DNA of 64,000 nt from Undaria pinnatifida (GCA_012845835.1 JABAKD010000019.1:11658344-11722343), one strand, 5' to 3'; shown: positions 11,349 to 22,986, counted from the first letter of the stretch. Made by a program: numbers and translations. Notes: generated by a model not told the origin, from the sequence alone.

Positions 11349-11362
11349 CTAACACTCCCCCG
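11349..11362 (-). mobile_element. Possible copia-type 3' LTR border with polypurine tract
   Basis: Read on the minus strand, the run GCGGGGGAG is followed directly by TGTTAG. A G-rich polypurine tract abutting TGTTA is typical of the 3' LTR border of copia elements. If so, the LTR runs towards lower coordinates and internal sequence lies above 11362. I could not find the other LTR or a pol domain here. Confidence 0.28.
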
Positions 11363-11810
11363 CAATGGAAGTTGTCAATGAAACCAAGTACGATGTAACC
11401 GAGCCCTAAGGGTGCTGACCTAATATCTTCGGTATACCCTTCCCCTCCTGATTGTCAATCAAAACTTCTGACCATGGTACTGAAATACTGATCATGGCGC
11501 GACAACCAGTACCGAACAACGTCATGTCGTTGCTAGAAATGTGGTGGTGCCTGACCGATGACGGTCTTCAGAGGCAAACACAAAGTCGTGGTGAGATGAG
11601 CTCGAGCGTAACTGATGATGGTTTAGACGATGGTGGGTCACTTTAAATGGGCTCTCGTTGGGCCAACAAAAACTTATGTCACTATGAACTGTCTAAATTC
11701 AGATGCAGATGTGAAGAGTGAACTCGATGTGCAAGCACTGGTGTCCCTTCCTTCTTACGGTAACAAATTATCTCATATGGTAGTATCCACTACATGCGAA
11801 ACCCAGCTCA

Positions 11811-11888
11811 ATCTTACGCACGTGACGTAGTAACCATTTCGATCTTACGCACGTGACCTAGCCAACACTTCGATCTTATGCACGTGAC
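11811..11888 (+). repeat. 31-bp tandem repeat with CACGTG cores, 3 copies
   Basis: ATCTTACGCACGTGAC recurs at 11811, 11842 and 11873 (the last with ATCTTATG). Each unit contains the palindrome CACGTG, a common binding core for bHLH or bZIP factors. No gene lies close by to link this to expression. Confidence 0.7.
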
Positions 11889-12284
11889 CCGTCATCATAT
11901 TATTTCTTGGTGGAACGCAGTACCATATATGTTTCCTCTCCCATAGTCAGAGTGAACAACTTCTAACACATGGTTCGACAGCTTACCCTGTACTCTGCAT
12001 ACACTAATTGGACTATGTAATGAACATCTACCTTTAACCGATGGTTTCCTTGTGGATCCTACTCTTTAACAGTCGTGTCATCGTTAAACAGTGTGTCGGG
12101 TACGATGTGTTCACGTCCCTAGGGAATACCTCGTCTGAACGGGCAATGAATTACAGAACCTTTATCCGGGCATTGCCACGACACCTGACCCGTCGCCCAC
12201 GCGAAGATTTAGGCGTTTTTTTTTTTTTTCTGGGGAGCCTATCCGGCGATTCTGGACTGCACACGCTACAAGAGTGCCCATGAC

Positions 12285-12665
12285 GGGATGTCTCTGGTCT
12301 ATTTCTTGCCGTGCGCGTTTGACGAACGGTCGCTGGGTGAAATACTCCAGTTCTGTGGCCAACCTACATGAAACGATTGCGACCTTACTAGTATGCTGGT
12401 AATATTCCCGACTAGTTATCTTTGACAAGCGCTTCGCCATGCGTCCCTAATAGGTTAGGACACGCTCCCCTGACGGCATGTGGCTGATCTGCTCCTCACC
12501 GGTCGCGTTTGACGAACTGCCATTGCGTGCGACACTCCGATTCCGTCTTTAACTTACACAAAACGGTTGAGTACTAGCTAGTATGCTTGGGGTTGTCTCG
12601 GCTAGCTTACGCCGACAACCGTTACACCAGGTGGCCCTACAAGACTAGGACACACTCGAGGATTT
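12285..12665 (+). repeat. 190-bp tandem duplication, diverged
   Basis: GCGTTTGACGAAC recurs at about 12315 and 12505. Matching order continues with a GACACTCC/AATACTCC block, ACACAAAACGGTTG/ACATGAAACGATTG, CTAGTATGCTTGG/CTAGTATGCTGG and TAGGACACRCTC. Two diverged units, with no coding function seen. Confidence 0.6.
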
Positions 12666-14219
12666 TTTTTGTGTCGTCAACTCACAAGGAATCGACCCAC
12701 TCCATTAACCCGTTACATGTGGTCCTGGACGTGATAACCTGGCGCGAAAGTGCGCTTAGACTCGCGCAAAAAAGAGTGACGAACGTACCAGGGGCAAATA
12801 ATATGACATCGTACGCGCCCGTTGCTGGGCCCCGCACCTAATTCTTCGGTTTGCCAAGACCGAGCGCTCGGAATCCGCCACCAGCGTCTTATCAATCCCG
12901 TGCGCGCCATATCACTTGTGTTTGCAGTGGCTACAGGGCAGACACACTTAACTACGATGCCTATATTGTAAGCAGTTGAGCCGGCCGGTGTGCAACCACC
13001 AGCACCAGATGTGTGTGTTGTGAAACAGGTAGGCGAACACCGTGGACAGCACCACACAAACCGTGAACTGCTGGAACAGGTTGCCTTACGCAATAAAATT
13101 AGCGCCTCGACTTAAATCTGGCGTCAAAAGACCGTACATAGTATGATATACTACGTCCTGAAACCCATTTACGAGGTTTCCTAGGGGAGACTTGGACCAT
13201 TACGTTAGGCATCGTTTCCATCATCCAACTCGGGCTCCGTCGCCCCTTGTGTTTGGTATCTCTTGCTGGTCTTGCCATGATATGTTTCTGACAATTCCTC
13301 CTCGCACATCCGTCTGTGGTTGGTGGCGATTTCTTCTTCAGATCGACCCTTTTGTGAGCGTACACAACTAATAATATCGTTGACCTTAGACAACAGCAGT
13401 TTAGTCATCGTCCTAGTCGACTCCAGCCTTTCATCATGGTGCCATGCGCCGGAAATGCCGTAATGACATTCTGGATCAGTCTGCCCTCACGTTGGTGGGG
13501 TATCTAGCCAGTTCTGTTGGAGAGGATCGCATTTCTGTTTTTGTCGTAGACGTTGCATGATCCCGTAGGAGGTGCTCGTATATACGTCTCTTGGCTACTC
13601 GTGGAAGTCTCTTTCGAGAGTCCTGTCGTGACATTTAACAAAAACCGAAAATAAAACGAAGAATCATCTGGCATCCATTGGTATTACCGTGCCCCCGCTA
13701 TAATATGTTTGCTGTTTCTGGCGATAGCGGTGTCCGTACTGCCATCATCGCCCCCATCCATGCCCACTACAAAAAGGAAGCATAAAAGCAAAAAATAAGC
13801 AAAAACACAGAGATAAATACTCAACTGGCGTCGGGGCAGCACCCAAACTGGGTCGAATGCAACCACCACAAGAATATGAGCATTGCTGTCTGGTCTGTCC
13901 TCTGCCTACTGTATCTGACGACCGTGGCGGTATCCATACCGACATCATCGCCTCCTTATCCCCCGAGAATATCCAAAGGGGAGCAGAGCGCGAAAATAAA
14001 GGAAAAACGGACAAAGAAACAGAAAAAAGGGACTGGTTTAGAAAGAATCAACATATTATCAGCGGTGGTAATACCGCATACCCCCCTCCCCCGAGGGAGA
14101 TGAAACACACAACTCGAAAGTCTAAACAAACCACAACGGAGAGTCGACAGGCTCTCAACTCTCAACCAAAGCAAGAGCGAATTAGATTCGAGGGAGTCGT
14201 GGCAGGTTGGAGTTGCATA
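12666..14219. other. No gene I can support
   Basis: Several 60-126 codon frames occur on both strands, such as 13093-12713 and 13408-13205 on minus. None has recognisable motifs or neighbouring exons that join cleanly. The minus frames could be remnants of retroelement internal sequence next to the possible LTR border at 11.35 kb, but I have no domain to show for it. Confidence 0.35.
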
Positions 14220-14340
14220 GCTACTAGTTCCACCTACAAGTCGGCTACGTGCCTTGCCACCCTGTCTGCCGTCTCCTTCCTTCTTTCTTCGACCGCGGTT
14301 TCCACCCCCCCCCACCCCTTCTTTGACCTTGAGCGCCGCG
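14220..14340 (-). repeat. RTE-like LINE 3'-end fragment
   Basis: Minus strand repeats the Arg/Gly/Lys-rich tail of the LINE at 2.6 kb, with the same CCTGTCTGCCGTCTCCTTCC and CGACCGCGGTTTCC blocks on the plus strand. It is more decayed than the piece at 2016-2170. Only the extreme 3' end is present. Confidence 0.5.
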
Positions 14341-14783
14341 CATCCGGGATGCGCGTCGCCCTATATGTCACAGAAATATGACCCCCCCGTAGGATCACAT
14401 CACTGTTGAGTCCAGGGCACTATCTACTGTTGTTCAGTGTTGAACCGATCGGCGAGAAGGGTAGATGCAATGCGCCCGTAACCCGCAATGACAAGACCGT
14501 CCTCAGCTCGCTATACACGGGAACGTGGGAGCCTGTGAAGGGGACGCAGGGTGGTCGTGCTGGTTTGGCACTCTTCTCTTTATGGTTCTTGATGCGTCAT
14601 GCATTCATCTCCAGGCAGGCCACATAGGCGAACACTAGACAAAACAGAATACTAACCGAAGTTGTCGGGGAATGCTCCAAGGCGCCTTATAGCACCACCT
14701 TATCCCCGACCAAATGTTGGGAGAGCCTTGACGTGATATACTGCTGTACAATCTATAAAAAAAATATGACCTGGCCACAAGAA

Positions 14784-15181
14784 TTGTTGTTGTTGTCTTA
14801 CATTATTAACTCTCGTCAAACATCTAGAGTCCGTGGTCACACAAAGGTGCTGGAGCCGTAAGAAGATCCGAACAAAACAAATGAAATCAAAATTCGTCCG
14901 GGAAATACTACGCTTTCCCGCCTAAAAACGCACGATATACGAAGAAGAATTATGTACAGCTCACCCATTTAAGTATCGCATTATATTAGCCCACCCTAGA
15001 GAGTCGTACATGCGCCTTTTTTTTCCGTATCGTGCGTTTTCAGGCGGGAAAGCGTAGTATTTCCCGGACGAATTTTGATTTCACTTGGTTTTTCGGATCT
15101 TCCCAGGGCTCCAGCACCTTTGTGTGACCACGGACTCTAGATTTTTGACAAGAGTCAATGTGAGAAAACAACAACAACAAC
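14784..15181. repeat. Fold-back (inverted) pair of repeat family C
   Basis: Left arm 14784-14942 and right arm 15025-15181 are near reverse complements, separated by about 82 bases. Both contain CGTATCGTGCGTTTT, AAAGCGTAGTATTTCCCGG, TGTGTGACCACGGACTC and an outer (CAA)n tail. A single copy of the same family lies at 53415-53597. The arrangement could come from two opposite insertions or from a fold-back element. Confidence 0.7.
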
Positions 15182-15524
15182 ATGCATACCACACGCCCAT
15201 CAAAAAAGGTCAACAACACATCCACAAACTGGAAAGAAGGTCGATCATGCGGCTAGTAATGACAAACATAAATGAAGCTATTGATCCACCCCAAACCTCG
15301 CAATGAGGCTAAGACGCCTCGTTCAAGAGTGGAAGCCCCGTGATGGAGCTCACGAAAATGGAATATCAAAGACAGGTATGTACTTGCGATATATCAACAG
15401 GAATCGATTTCGGTCCGTGATAACCGCAAATATATATATAGATATATATATATTTAGCACACTTTCACTTTCCAGCTTCTGGACAAGCCGTGGTCACAGG
15501 TCTCGTCCCTTTTCCTCCCCGGTT

Positions 15525-15751
15525 CTTGCCTTCAATTTTTATCGCGCATAGGGTTCAGCAATCCCACTGCTCGTCGATTGTTCATCGAATGTTGCTAACT
15601 CAAGCTCTCGCGCTTTCCGCAAGTCAATTTGTCCACAAGAAAAAGTCCCAACGAGTTTATACGAGTATGCACTCGGCGGGGCTCGAACTCACGAAACTGA
15701 GCTATACCAGGCTCGAGGATAACCTGATACGCCACCGGGGCGACCGATTCA
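15525..15751 (-). repeat. SINE1, nearly complete copy
   Basis: Minus strand starts CGGTCGCCCCGGTGGCG, has a box A-like TGGCGTATCAGG and a box B-like GAGTTCGAGCCCC. The body contains GCGCGAGAGCTTGAGTTAGC and GAACCCTATGCGCGATAAAA and the copy ends in a GAAGGCA tail. The body and tail match 56193-56402. A tRNA-like head joined to an unrelated body is the definition of a tRNA-derived SINE. Such elements use the machinery of a LINE with a similar 3' end. Confidence 0.72.
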
Positions 15752-16828
15752 TAAATAACTACTGCTAGGCAGCACACCGCAGCCAGCTTGCGTCGAACTA
15801 CCATGTTTTGGAAGACCGGAAGACGCATTTTTACGGTCAGGCGCCGGAGTTGGGTTACATGGGCCTTGTGGTGGGCGGCCACATATCAAAGAGATTATTA
15901 GTCTAAGGTGTGCATGATATATTATTATAACGGGGATCCATTGTCAACAGGGGTAAATAAATGCCTTACCATGTTGCAAAAAATTCACCGGAAATTTCTC
16001 ATAATTTTCGCAATATCTCGGCCAGAACATCGTATATCGTATGTTTTTTTTTTTTGCGCGGTGACCGTAAGGCCTATGCGAACAATCCAAGCTATCGTTT
16101 ACGGTTATCGACGAAGAATTGACAGAGGGTATGACCCCATAGTCTAGGCATTAAATGACCCCTGTTAACAATAAATCTCCGTAATAAAAAAAACCAGAGT
16201 GCATACCTCAAATTCAGCGCCGAACAGACTTGTCTTCGATCCGCTGTGGCGAGTAGAGACGGCCTGCGTGATGGAACCCCCCGAGGGAGCGCCGGGGTGT
16301 CGATGCTTGGTTGGTACTCTCCTCCTTAGGTTTATAGTGTGTCATCTATTCGTCTCCAAGACGCTCACATGGTTATGCACGAGAAAGACAAGACAGGACA
16401 CAAATAGGTAGTTGACGAAAAGGGGGGTGCTCAACGTTCCCTTAGGGCATCGCCATATTCCCGACCAAGCGCGAGGGCATACGCCAGAATGCATCACCAG
16501 ACATTTGCGCCCACCTGATTTCGCATCAAATCTGTAGCTTACTCATCTACGTCTCGCACTCCATGCAAACCCTTTCGAGTCCGACTTCGGGTAGGGATGC
16601 CGCTATATAAGCATGATACAAGCACACCAACCTCCCTCCAACCTTGTAATATACAAATGAGTTCATACCACCGAGAGCCTTTATCCGTTACCAGGCACCT
16701 GGTTTAGATTAACCCATCAACTTATGTTGACGAAACACCTCGCCCACCAGTTATCCGCCGCGACGTTGATCCAAACGTTTCTGTGTAATCAATGCGTTAT
16801 ACCAGGTAGCATAGTCTAGTCTATACGG
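15752..16828. other. No gene seen
   Basis: Short frames only, without motifs. A T-rich run lies near 16044-16055. Nothing in this stretch matches the named repeat families clearly. Confidence 0.4.
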
Positions 16829-17293
16829 TTACGCCTTCTTCGTACCCGGCGGTCTATAAACAGCTGTACCATATATTTGGTGTACATACTTGTACATTTC
16901 GGCAACTTGTTTGCGTTGGTGTACAGCACCGTGCTGCAAATGGACTTTTTTTCGTGGTTTGTTTGGGATAATACCGGAGAGAGCAGTAAGTGCCTCAACT
17001 GCGGTTAGACTGAGCATGTGGTCATGTGAGCTCCGAATTTGAAAATGCTGTACTGGTGTCCCGAGTTCCAAATATATGCCGCAGGTGTTATTGGTGATAT
17101 TCTCGGGAAGGGTAGCAGATATTGAGAGTGATCGATGGGGAGTGATGTCCTGTGGATGAATCCCGTTGCAGGTTGAGCGCAAGACCTCAAGAACAAAAAT
17201 AGAATGTATCCACGACGACGTCATGGGGTCATGGGACAATGACACAATGTAGGCACACAGACAAGACTTGCAGAAACGCGTAGCTACGCACAT
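16829..17293 (-). CDS. Unknown ORF, possible exon or relic (154 codons)
   Basis: The minus-strand frame has varied, protein-like composition, for example the stretches LPENITNNTCGIYLELG and PNKPRKKVHLQHGAVHQR, and ends ...RPPGTKKA before its stop. I recognise no family and no membrane segment or catalytic motif. It is isolated, with AT-rich repeats just above 17295. It could be a true exon, a transposon relic or chance; there is no second line of support such as splice-consistent neighbours. Confidence 0.22.
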   Translation of the reverse strand: MCVATRFCKSCLCAYIVSLSHDPMTSSWIHSIFVLEVLRSTCNGIHPQDITPHRSLSISATLPENITNNTCGIYLELGTPVQHFQIRSSHDHMLSLTAVEALTALSGIIPNKPRKKVHLQHGAVHQRKQVAEMYKYVHQIYGTAVYRPPGTKKA

Positions 17294-17403
17294 ACATATA
17301 TCTATATATAATAGTATATATATAGATAGGCAGTCACATATCCACGGGAGTCATCCAACGATGGGTGAGCAGCAGAAGATTCCGAGCTCCTAACATGACG
17401 AGC

Positions 17404-18070
17404 TCAGTATCTCACCCGAAAGACGCATGCTACGACAAAGGTGGCACTATGCTTCTGAAACGGTTTCTGAATGACGGGCTCCTTAACACAAAATCGTCGG
17501 AAATAGGCCATTATTTTTTCGTGATTCTCGTCGTGTGCACCTAGGCCATGAGATTTCATTCTGGAGCGCAGTTTTAGTTTTCTCCAAATCATTTTTTGGG
17601 AGAGAGGTCTTAACCTCCAAAATCGAGAGGGATTCCGGAAAAAAGTGGTTCACCTCTATTGTCGTAGAACGCGTCGAACCACAACTTCGAAGGCATCCGT
17701 TCGCGCAACCCGACCAACACTTCTATGCCCTGGACGCCTTCGTCGTCGTGAACGAGGGCATAGAAGTGTTGGTCGGGTTGCGCGAACGGATGCCTTTGAA
17801 GTCGTGGACGCACGCTACGATAGAGGTATACTCGTTTTTGGCTGAAATGGTTCCTGATTGACGGTCGCCTTAATTTAACCCTAAATCGTCGGAAATAGGC
17901 CATTTTTTTGCCTGATCCCTTTCGTGCACATAGGCCATGTGGGAATAATTTAATTTTCATCCGGGGTAGCAGTTCCATTTTGTTCCAAATCGGGTTTTGG
18001 GAGAGCTTTTTAGCTCCCAAATTGAGCAACCCTAGGAAAAAAGTGGTGCACCTCTATTGCAGCACGCGTC
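17404..18070. repeat. Diverged tandem repeat containing a 53-bp inverted repeat
   Basis: The blocks AATCGTCGGAAATAGGCCAT and GGAAAAAAGTGGT.CACCTC each occur twice in the same direction (about 17490 and 17886; 17636 and 18035). Between them, 17679-17731 and 17755-17807 are reverse complements with 51 of 53 positions matching and a 23-base spacer. Minus-strand frames in the two tandem units share a YFRRF.VK motif, so a decayed coding unit may underlie the repeat, but no family is recognisable. Confidence 0.7.
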
Positions 18071-21000
18071 CCTAGTACAAGTAGTCCTAAACAAAGTGTA
18101 CTCGTAAACGTATCAGACTAACCGGTAGCTCCTCGCTTGAGGAGCTTAACCAACCAGAACGCCAACAGGGCACAAACACCATATTATGGCCCAAAACGTG
18201 CAAGCCCTATTGTGGGATGACTCATAGGCAGACCCATACAGATACACAAACACACAACACCTCAGCGAGTGGGGCCTAACCAAGCTGAGCGGTGGGTAGG
18301 CTGAATGTAACATCTCTCAGAGAAGCATGCCGTACTACTTCCATAAAGCGCCATACACATTAACATAGGTCTATAGACACACGAGCTATACATTAGATAT
18401 GAAACTATACCGTAGGCCAGCAGTCTCATGGATTTGTATGTTGTGTTACATCACACGTTCGGCAGGCGGCACGCTCATCGGGGACATTTATGGAATAATA
18501 GCAGAGGAAGCTTGATCGTCCCCGAGGCTTGATCGTCCCTCCTTCCCGCACTGCATCGTTTCCGGCGTTTTTGTGCTAGTGAACCTTGCGCTGCCTGAAG
18601 GTGAGTGGTGTACTTTACGGCGTCCTGGCAACCAGGTGCTGCGAATACGTGGAGGGAGTGAGTGTCAAGCTGTCGGAAGCTCCCCGCTTCACTCTAGTGC
18701 GGAAAGGGAGGTGTCCTTCAGATGACACATGGGGTTTCCAAATCCAACAAGCCGTGCAAAGCGGGCGGGATCAGTACCTTGGAGAACCTAGCCCCGCCAT
18801 CGTGTTTACAAATACGGGCGGATGAATGAAGGACAACTAATGGCACGTGTATCCCTGCTGCTGTGCTTGTATACCACCCGCATCACCCGCACATTGCATC
18901 CCATCATATTGTACGGGTCGAACACTGGCTTTGAGTTTGCTCGGATCTTGAAACAGCTACACCCCAGTAACAGGAGATCCCCACCCTACTGACATACGGC
19001 TCCAGAATACAGGATACCCAGAACCAGAGGACGAGTGAGTGCTGCTGTAATCCTACGCGAACTGGAGCTGGATCATAAGGTGAGTGAGTCGTGGAGATTA
19101 AGCGTTTTGGACGTTTAAGAAATCACATGGCGAACCCAACTAAGGAGGAGAGCTTCACCACCCGGCACCGACATCCCTGCGTCGACCTTCGGGGCTTCTC
19201 TTAACATATGGCGTTGTGGGCCTCTCCACGTCACCCTTGGGCTTTTCTTAGCAATAAATCGTCTCGCGAAACTCCCAATGGTTGAGATCCTTGTCGGCAT
19301 TCAGTTGTCAATCTGATACAATATCAAATACAACTTGTCTCAGGTAGCCTACTATGTTCCAGTCCACCTCAAAACATAAAATCTCGGGTACACCTTATCT
19401 GTATGTCTAGAGTATAGAACACATACCGGTAACCAGCTCGCAGAATTACAGTCCCCGCTCGTCGGTCTAGTAACACAAGCAACAACGTAATAGTAATGCT
19501 GCTGCACGAGGCCTTCACATACAACTTTCTTCATATATAGACTATGGATGCAAAATTCGACCACTACCACTCCTGCACTCAGGACACCTAAAAAGGAACA
19601 GTCTACTAAGAAAGGCAAGCGGAAACTTACCGGAAGAATAGATTTTCGGGAGCAGTAGAAGCACTGACGTTTGTGTGGAACGCGGCCCCTCCTAACTAAG
19701 AAGCTGTTGTTTTTAGGTCCTCCAAGCGCTGACAGTCCTTATTTGGATGGATGCAGGGTGAGACAGACGCCCAGATGATCACGCCAAGCTCATGTAGTAT
19801 TGAACACTCGAGTGAGGTAAGAGGCATCGCATGGCAAAACATCATACGCAAGCAAGTGGCCCGCCATTAAACCCCCTTTTCCCCCCAGGAGTGCACTCAT
19901 ATATCCACTACAAGAATCCCTCATCAAGTATGGAACTCCCTAATCTCCGGTGGCACGTCTCCGTCGTAAGCCAGACGACAACCATCATCCACCCTTCTCG
20001 GTACACAACTACAGGCATTCCCTCTGCTTAGTATACCACCAATATCCCCCCTTCCAAGCATACGACATATATCACCCAACGCAGTGCATGTAATGGTGCA
20101 ACGTCGCACTGCTCTCGATAATAAGGCATCGCTAGAATACCGTACTGCGTCGCCAAAATAAATCAAGTCAAACCAAAAATTCAAACCTCCAAAAACGAAA
20201 CTCAAATTCTGCATGAAAAGCCAAAAAAAAACAACTTTTCAAACGGAAAATCAGGCCCCCGTACGAGTACTCAAAATCAAATTGGCCAACTCAATCAAGT
20301 CAAGTCAACAGCTTAAAGGCAAATCGTTGTCGCCCTACTGATAGGTTTATATCATTTACCAAACACTCGGGGCTGAAAATCCCATCTTCCACTGCTGTCA
20401 TATAAATGGTATTTCTCGCGAAACGGACTCAATCTCGAATAACAAAATAACCCCCCCCAGAAAAATGACAAATAAAACCCTGACTCTGAAACTAAGATCT
20501 AGATACGGTCCATGGCATGATGATTTGTCCATAATTTCCCGGGCACCAAGGTACAAGTTTATCGGGGTGGGGGCGGCTGTTCCAAAACCTGAACACACCG
20601 GCAAACGCCCTGTCTCCAAGCAAGCGCAGGTCTCCACGGACAGGTCTTTTTATTTTTTCGTTTCCAATGCCTACGTCACAAAATAAACCGGAAAAACGCG
20701 TTTCCTTTTTTTGAGAGACGTGTAATTTTCTCATCTCCAATATCTCAACGGATTTGGACAGGGCTAGGAATCGGCCAGGTCGGTATTGTGTTCCGTTCGA
20801 AAAGTTCAAAATTGGTTGAGATACTGGCAAAAATACGGATCTAAATGATCAACGTGTTTCAAATAAAATGGAAAAACTAGCCGTGTTTTTTTTTTTACAG
20901 TAGAGGGCGGCAAACGCTTTCTCCCGGGCCGATCCCCAGGTGGGTATATTTCGGTTTTCCGAGGAAAACAATATTTCGTGAGATATTCGCAAAACGTTTT

Positions 21001-21341
21001 TGCCGCCGTAGAAGCGTAGAAGAAAAAAATACACACACGCACACACTCTTACATGAAGTAGTTCTCTCTCCCCCTATCTCTTGGGACCACACTCGCACAA
21101 GCACGCGCTCGCACACTGCTGAGGCGCCTGCTGAAGAAGGAGCCAGAGAAGGATGTGGATGTAATGACGGGGGGGCTGAGTTAGGATCATGTGCGGCAAC
21201 TGGGTAGAGCTACTCCGTGTAATGATCATTTTGCATGTAGAGGCGGCAAAGTCCTGTGACTGGGTGGGGATTCGGCGGGAGTGCCAAGTATGCATCAGCA
21301 GCTCTGTTTGTACATATGTGTTAGATGCAATTGGAAGATGC
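18071..21341. other. 3.3 kb without a supported gene
   Basis: Contains only short frames. One at 18586-18825 on plus has fair composition but no ATG and no motif. A-rich sequence lies around 20150-20300 and 20400-20470. I see no tandem array, TIR pair or named repeat here. Confidence 0.4.
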
Positions 21342-21455
21342 CTGGTTGTATAGAACTACCCACTGTTTTTTTTGTTGGTTATATAGCACTACCCACTGAA
21401 TGAACCACGTAGTCACGTGACTACGTGGGCCAGTGGGTAGTTCTATATAACCAAC
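21342..21455. repeat. Palindromic hairpin element with tRNA box A-like arms, copy 1
   Basis: From 21374 to 21455 the sequence is a near-perfect inverted repeat: TTGGTTATATAGCACTACCC on the left returns as GGGTAG..CTATATAACCAA on the right, around a core of CACGTAGTCACGTGACTACG. Half of another copy precedes it from 21342. Each arm read inwards resembles the tRNA motif with CAGTGGGTAG. Related hairpins form an array at 49.6-50.3 kb. Confidence 0.75.
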
Positions 21456-21499
21456 ATGTCAACCCAAGCGAAAATCCCGAGATGAGAAGAAACCAGCCC

Positions 21500-22916
21500 C
21501 ACCCCCCAAAAAACCCAGGCGCTGCGCAGTCCCAACACCGGGCCGCAGAGAGACCTTGGAAGCGATCGGATATCTTGCCATACGGTGCCACGAGCAACAG
21601 CTACTGAAACACACGTATTGGACAGCCAAAATAGTGGGGGAGATTCGCAGCAACGTTTCCGAGGCGGGCAAGATCGCAATTGAGCTGGGGTACCTGAAAG
21701 ATGGACACCAGGGGGACATGGTATGGAGTCCCTAGAAGAGTCAGAGGAGGCGCAGTCGCAGGCTACGCCACCGCCGTAGCAGTCGCTGACATCGAAGCCA
21801 CTTCCGCTGCAGCCGCTGGAGGTGGTGAGAAGGGTTATGTGTCAGAATATTATGGAGATGGAGTAACGGGGATACGAGAACGAGTTGATTTTTAGGACAA
21901 AAAGGACGCGAACGAACAGTAGTGATGGAACGAGCTGGTCTTGGCGCAGTCGGGGGTTGAAGGACTACTGCAGTAGCAGCAGCAGCCACAGCTACCTAGT
22001 GCTGCCGCCCCAAACCCGTGGCCACCTCCGGAGGCACCGCTACTGCCGCAGCAATCGGTGGAAGCGCGGCCGCTTCCCCTGTTGTCGCCACCGGAGGACT
22101 TTGGCGGAGATGAGCACAAAGAGCTGGTTGTAGCTGAGAAAATGGTAGAGATGGTGGGAAAGGGAAAGGCGTTTGACGGGGGAGATGAGTTTGAAGTTTG
22201 AGACGAGAGCATCTGTGCAGGAAGAGCAGGAGGAGTAATGGCCGCCGCCAACGCTGCAGCATCAGTCGCGGCAGCAGCAACAGCACCCACAGCTACCTGG
22301 TGCTGTCGCCCCGAACCCGTGGCCACCTCCACTGTCACCGGGGGTACAGGCAGTGATGGAACAGGTGGGTGAGACCGAACAAAAACGAACGGTGGTTGAG
22401 GTTGGACGAGTGATGGCGCGTGATGAGGAAAGGACGATGATGTAGTTTATGAAGTTGGACAAGCAGGAAGAGCTGTTTCAGTAGCAGCTGCAGGAGCAGC
22501 AGCCACAGCTACCTGATGCTGCCGCCCCGAATCCGTGACCACTCCCCATGTCAGCAGATCTCGATGAGCGCGGCAATGAGCTGGAGTGTGGCAGGCAAGA
22601 ACTGGCGCTTGGTGATTGTGGGGTGGTTGATGAGAGCAACAGCGAGCGGGAGATCGGAAGGCATAATTTTCTGGTTTTGTTTTGAGGGGCAGAACAACAG
22701 CACTCTCGTTTACGTTTGGAAAACGCAATCCGAAGGGGCAAGATAAGATCGGTCGCAAGCAGAATGGAAGCGACTGGGAGCGAGCTGATTTTAGCAATGG
22801 CTGGTCCTTCAGCACCTTCAAGGGTTGGGGGCATGAGACTCCAGCTCGGCGCCTCACCCGTCCGAGGAGAGTGCGCGTTCGCGAAAAGAAGTGACCTGTG
22901 GCGACCTCCGAGATAA
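21500..22916 (+). pseudogene. Decayed gene with Gln/Pro-rich modules
   Basis: Plus-strand protein-like sequence runs for about 1.4 kb across stops and at least two frameshifts. It starts with a globular-looking part (LLKHTYWTAKIVGEIR, AIELGYLKDGHQGDMVW), then acidic and Gln/Pro-rich stretches. A module with QQPQLP(G/S/D)A.APNPWPPP occurs three times (about 21977, 22285, 22490), the third with TGA in place of the Trp. The last frame is free of shifts from about 22200 to its stop at 22916 and is broken only by stop codons. Most internal stops replace a codon one transition away from CAG, CAA or TGG. I recognise no family. It could be a host gene or a transposon ORF; the recurrent module suggests internal duplication. 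Confidence 0.55.
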
Positions 22917-22986
22917 GATGCGTAATATTTTCGTATACTACAAATGGTATATATATTTGGTAGTATGCTTTTGGAAAGAATGATGC

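Noticed and set aside
15661..15751. Possible tRNA gene on the minus strand
   Set aside because: Box A and B are present, but the acceptor ends do not pair and the sequence continues into a repeated body, so it is a SINE head.
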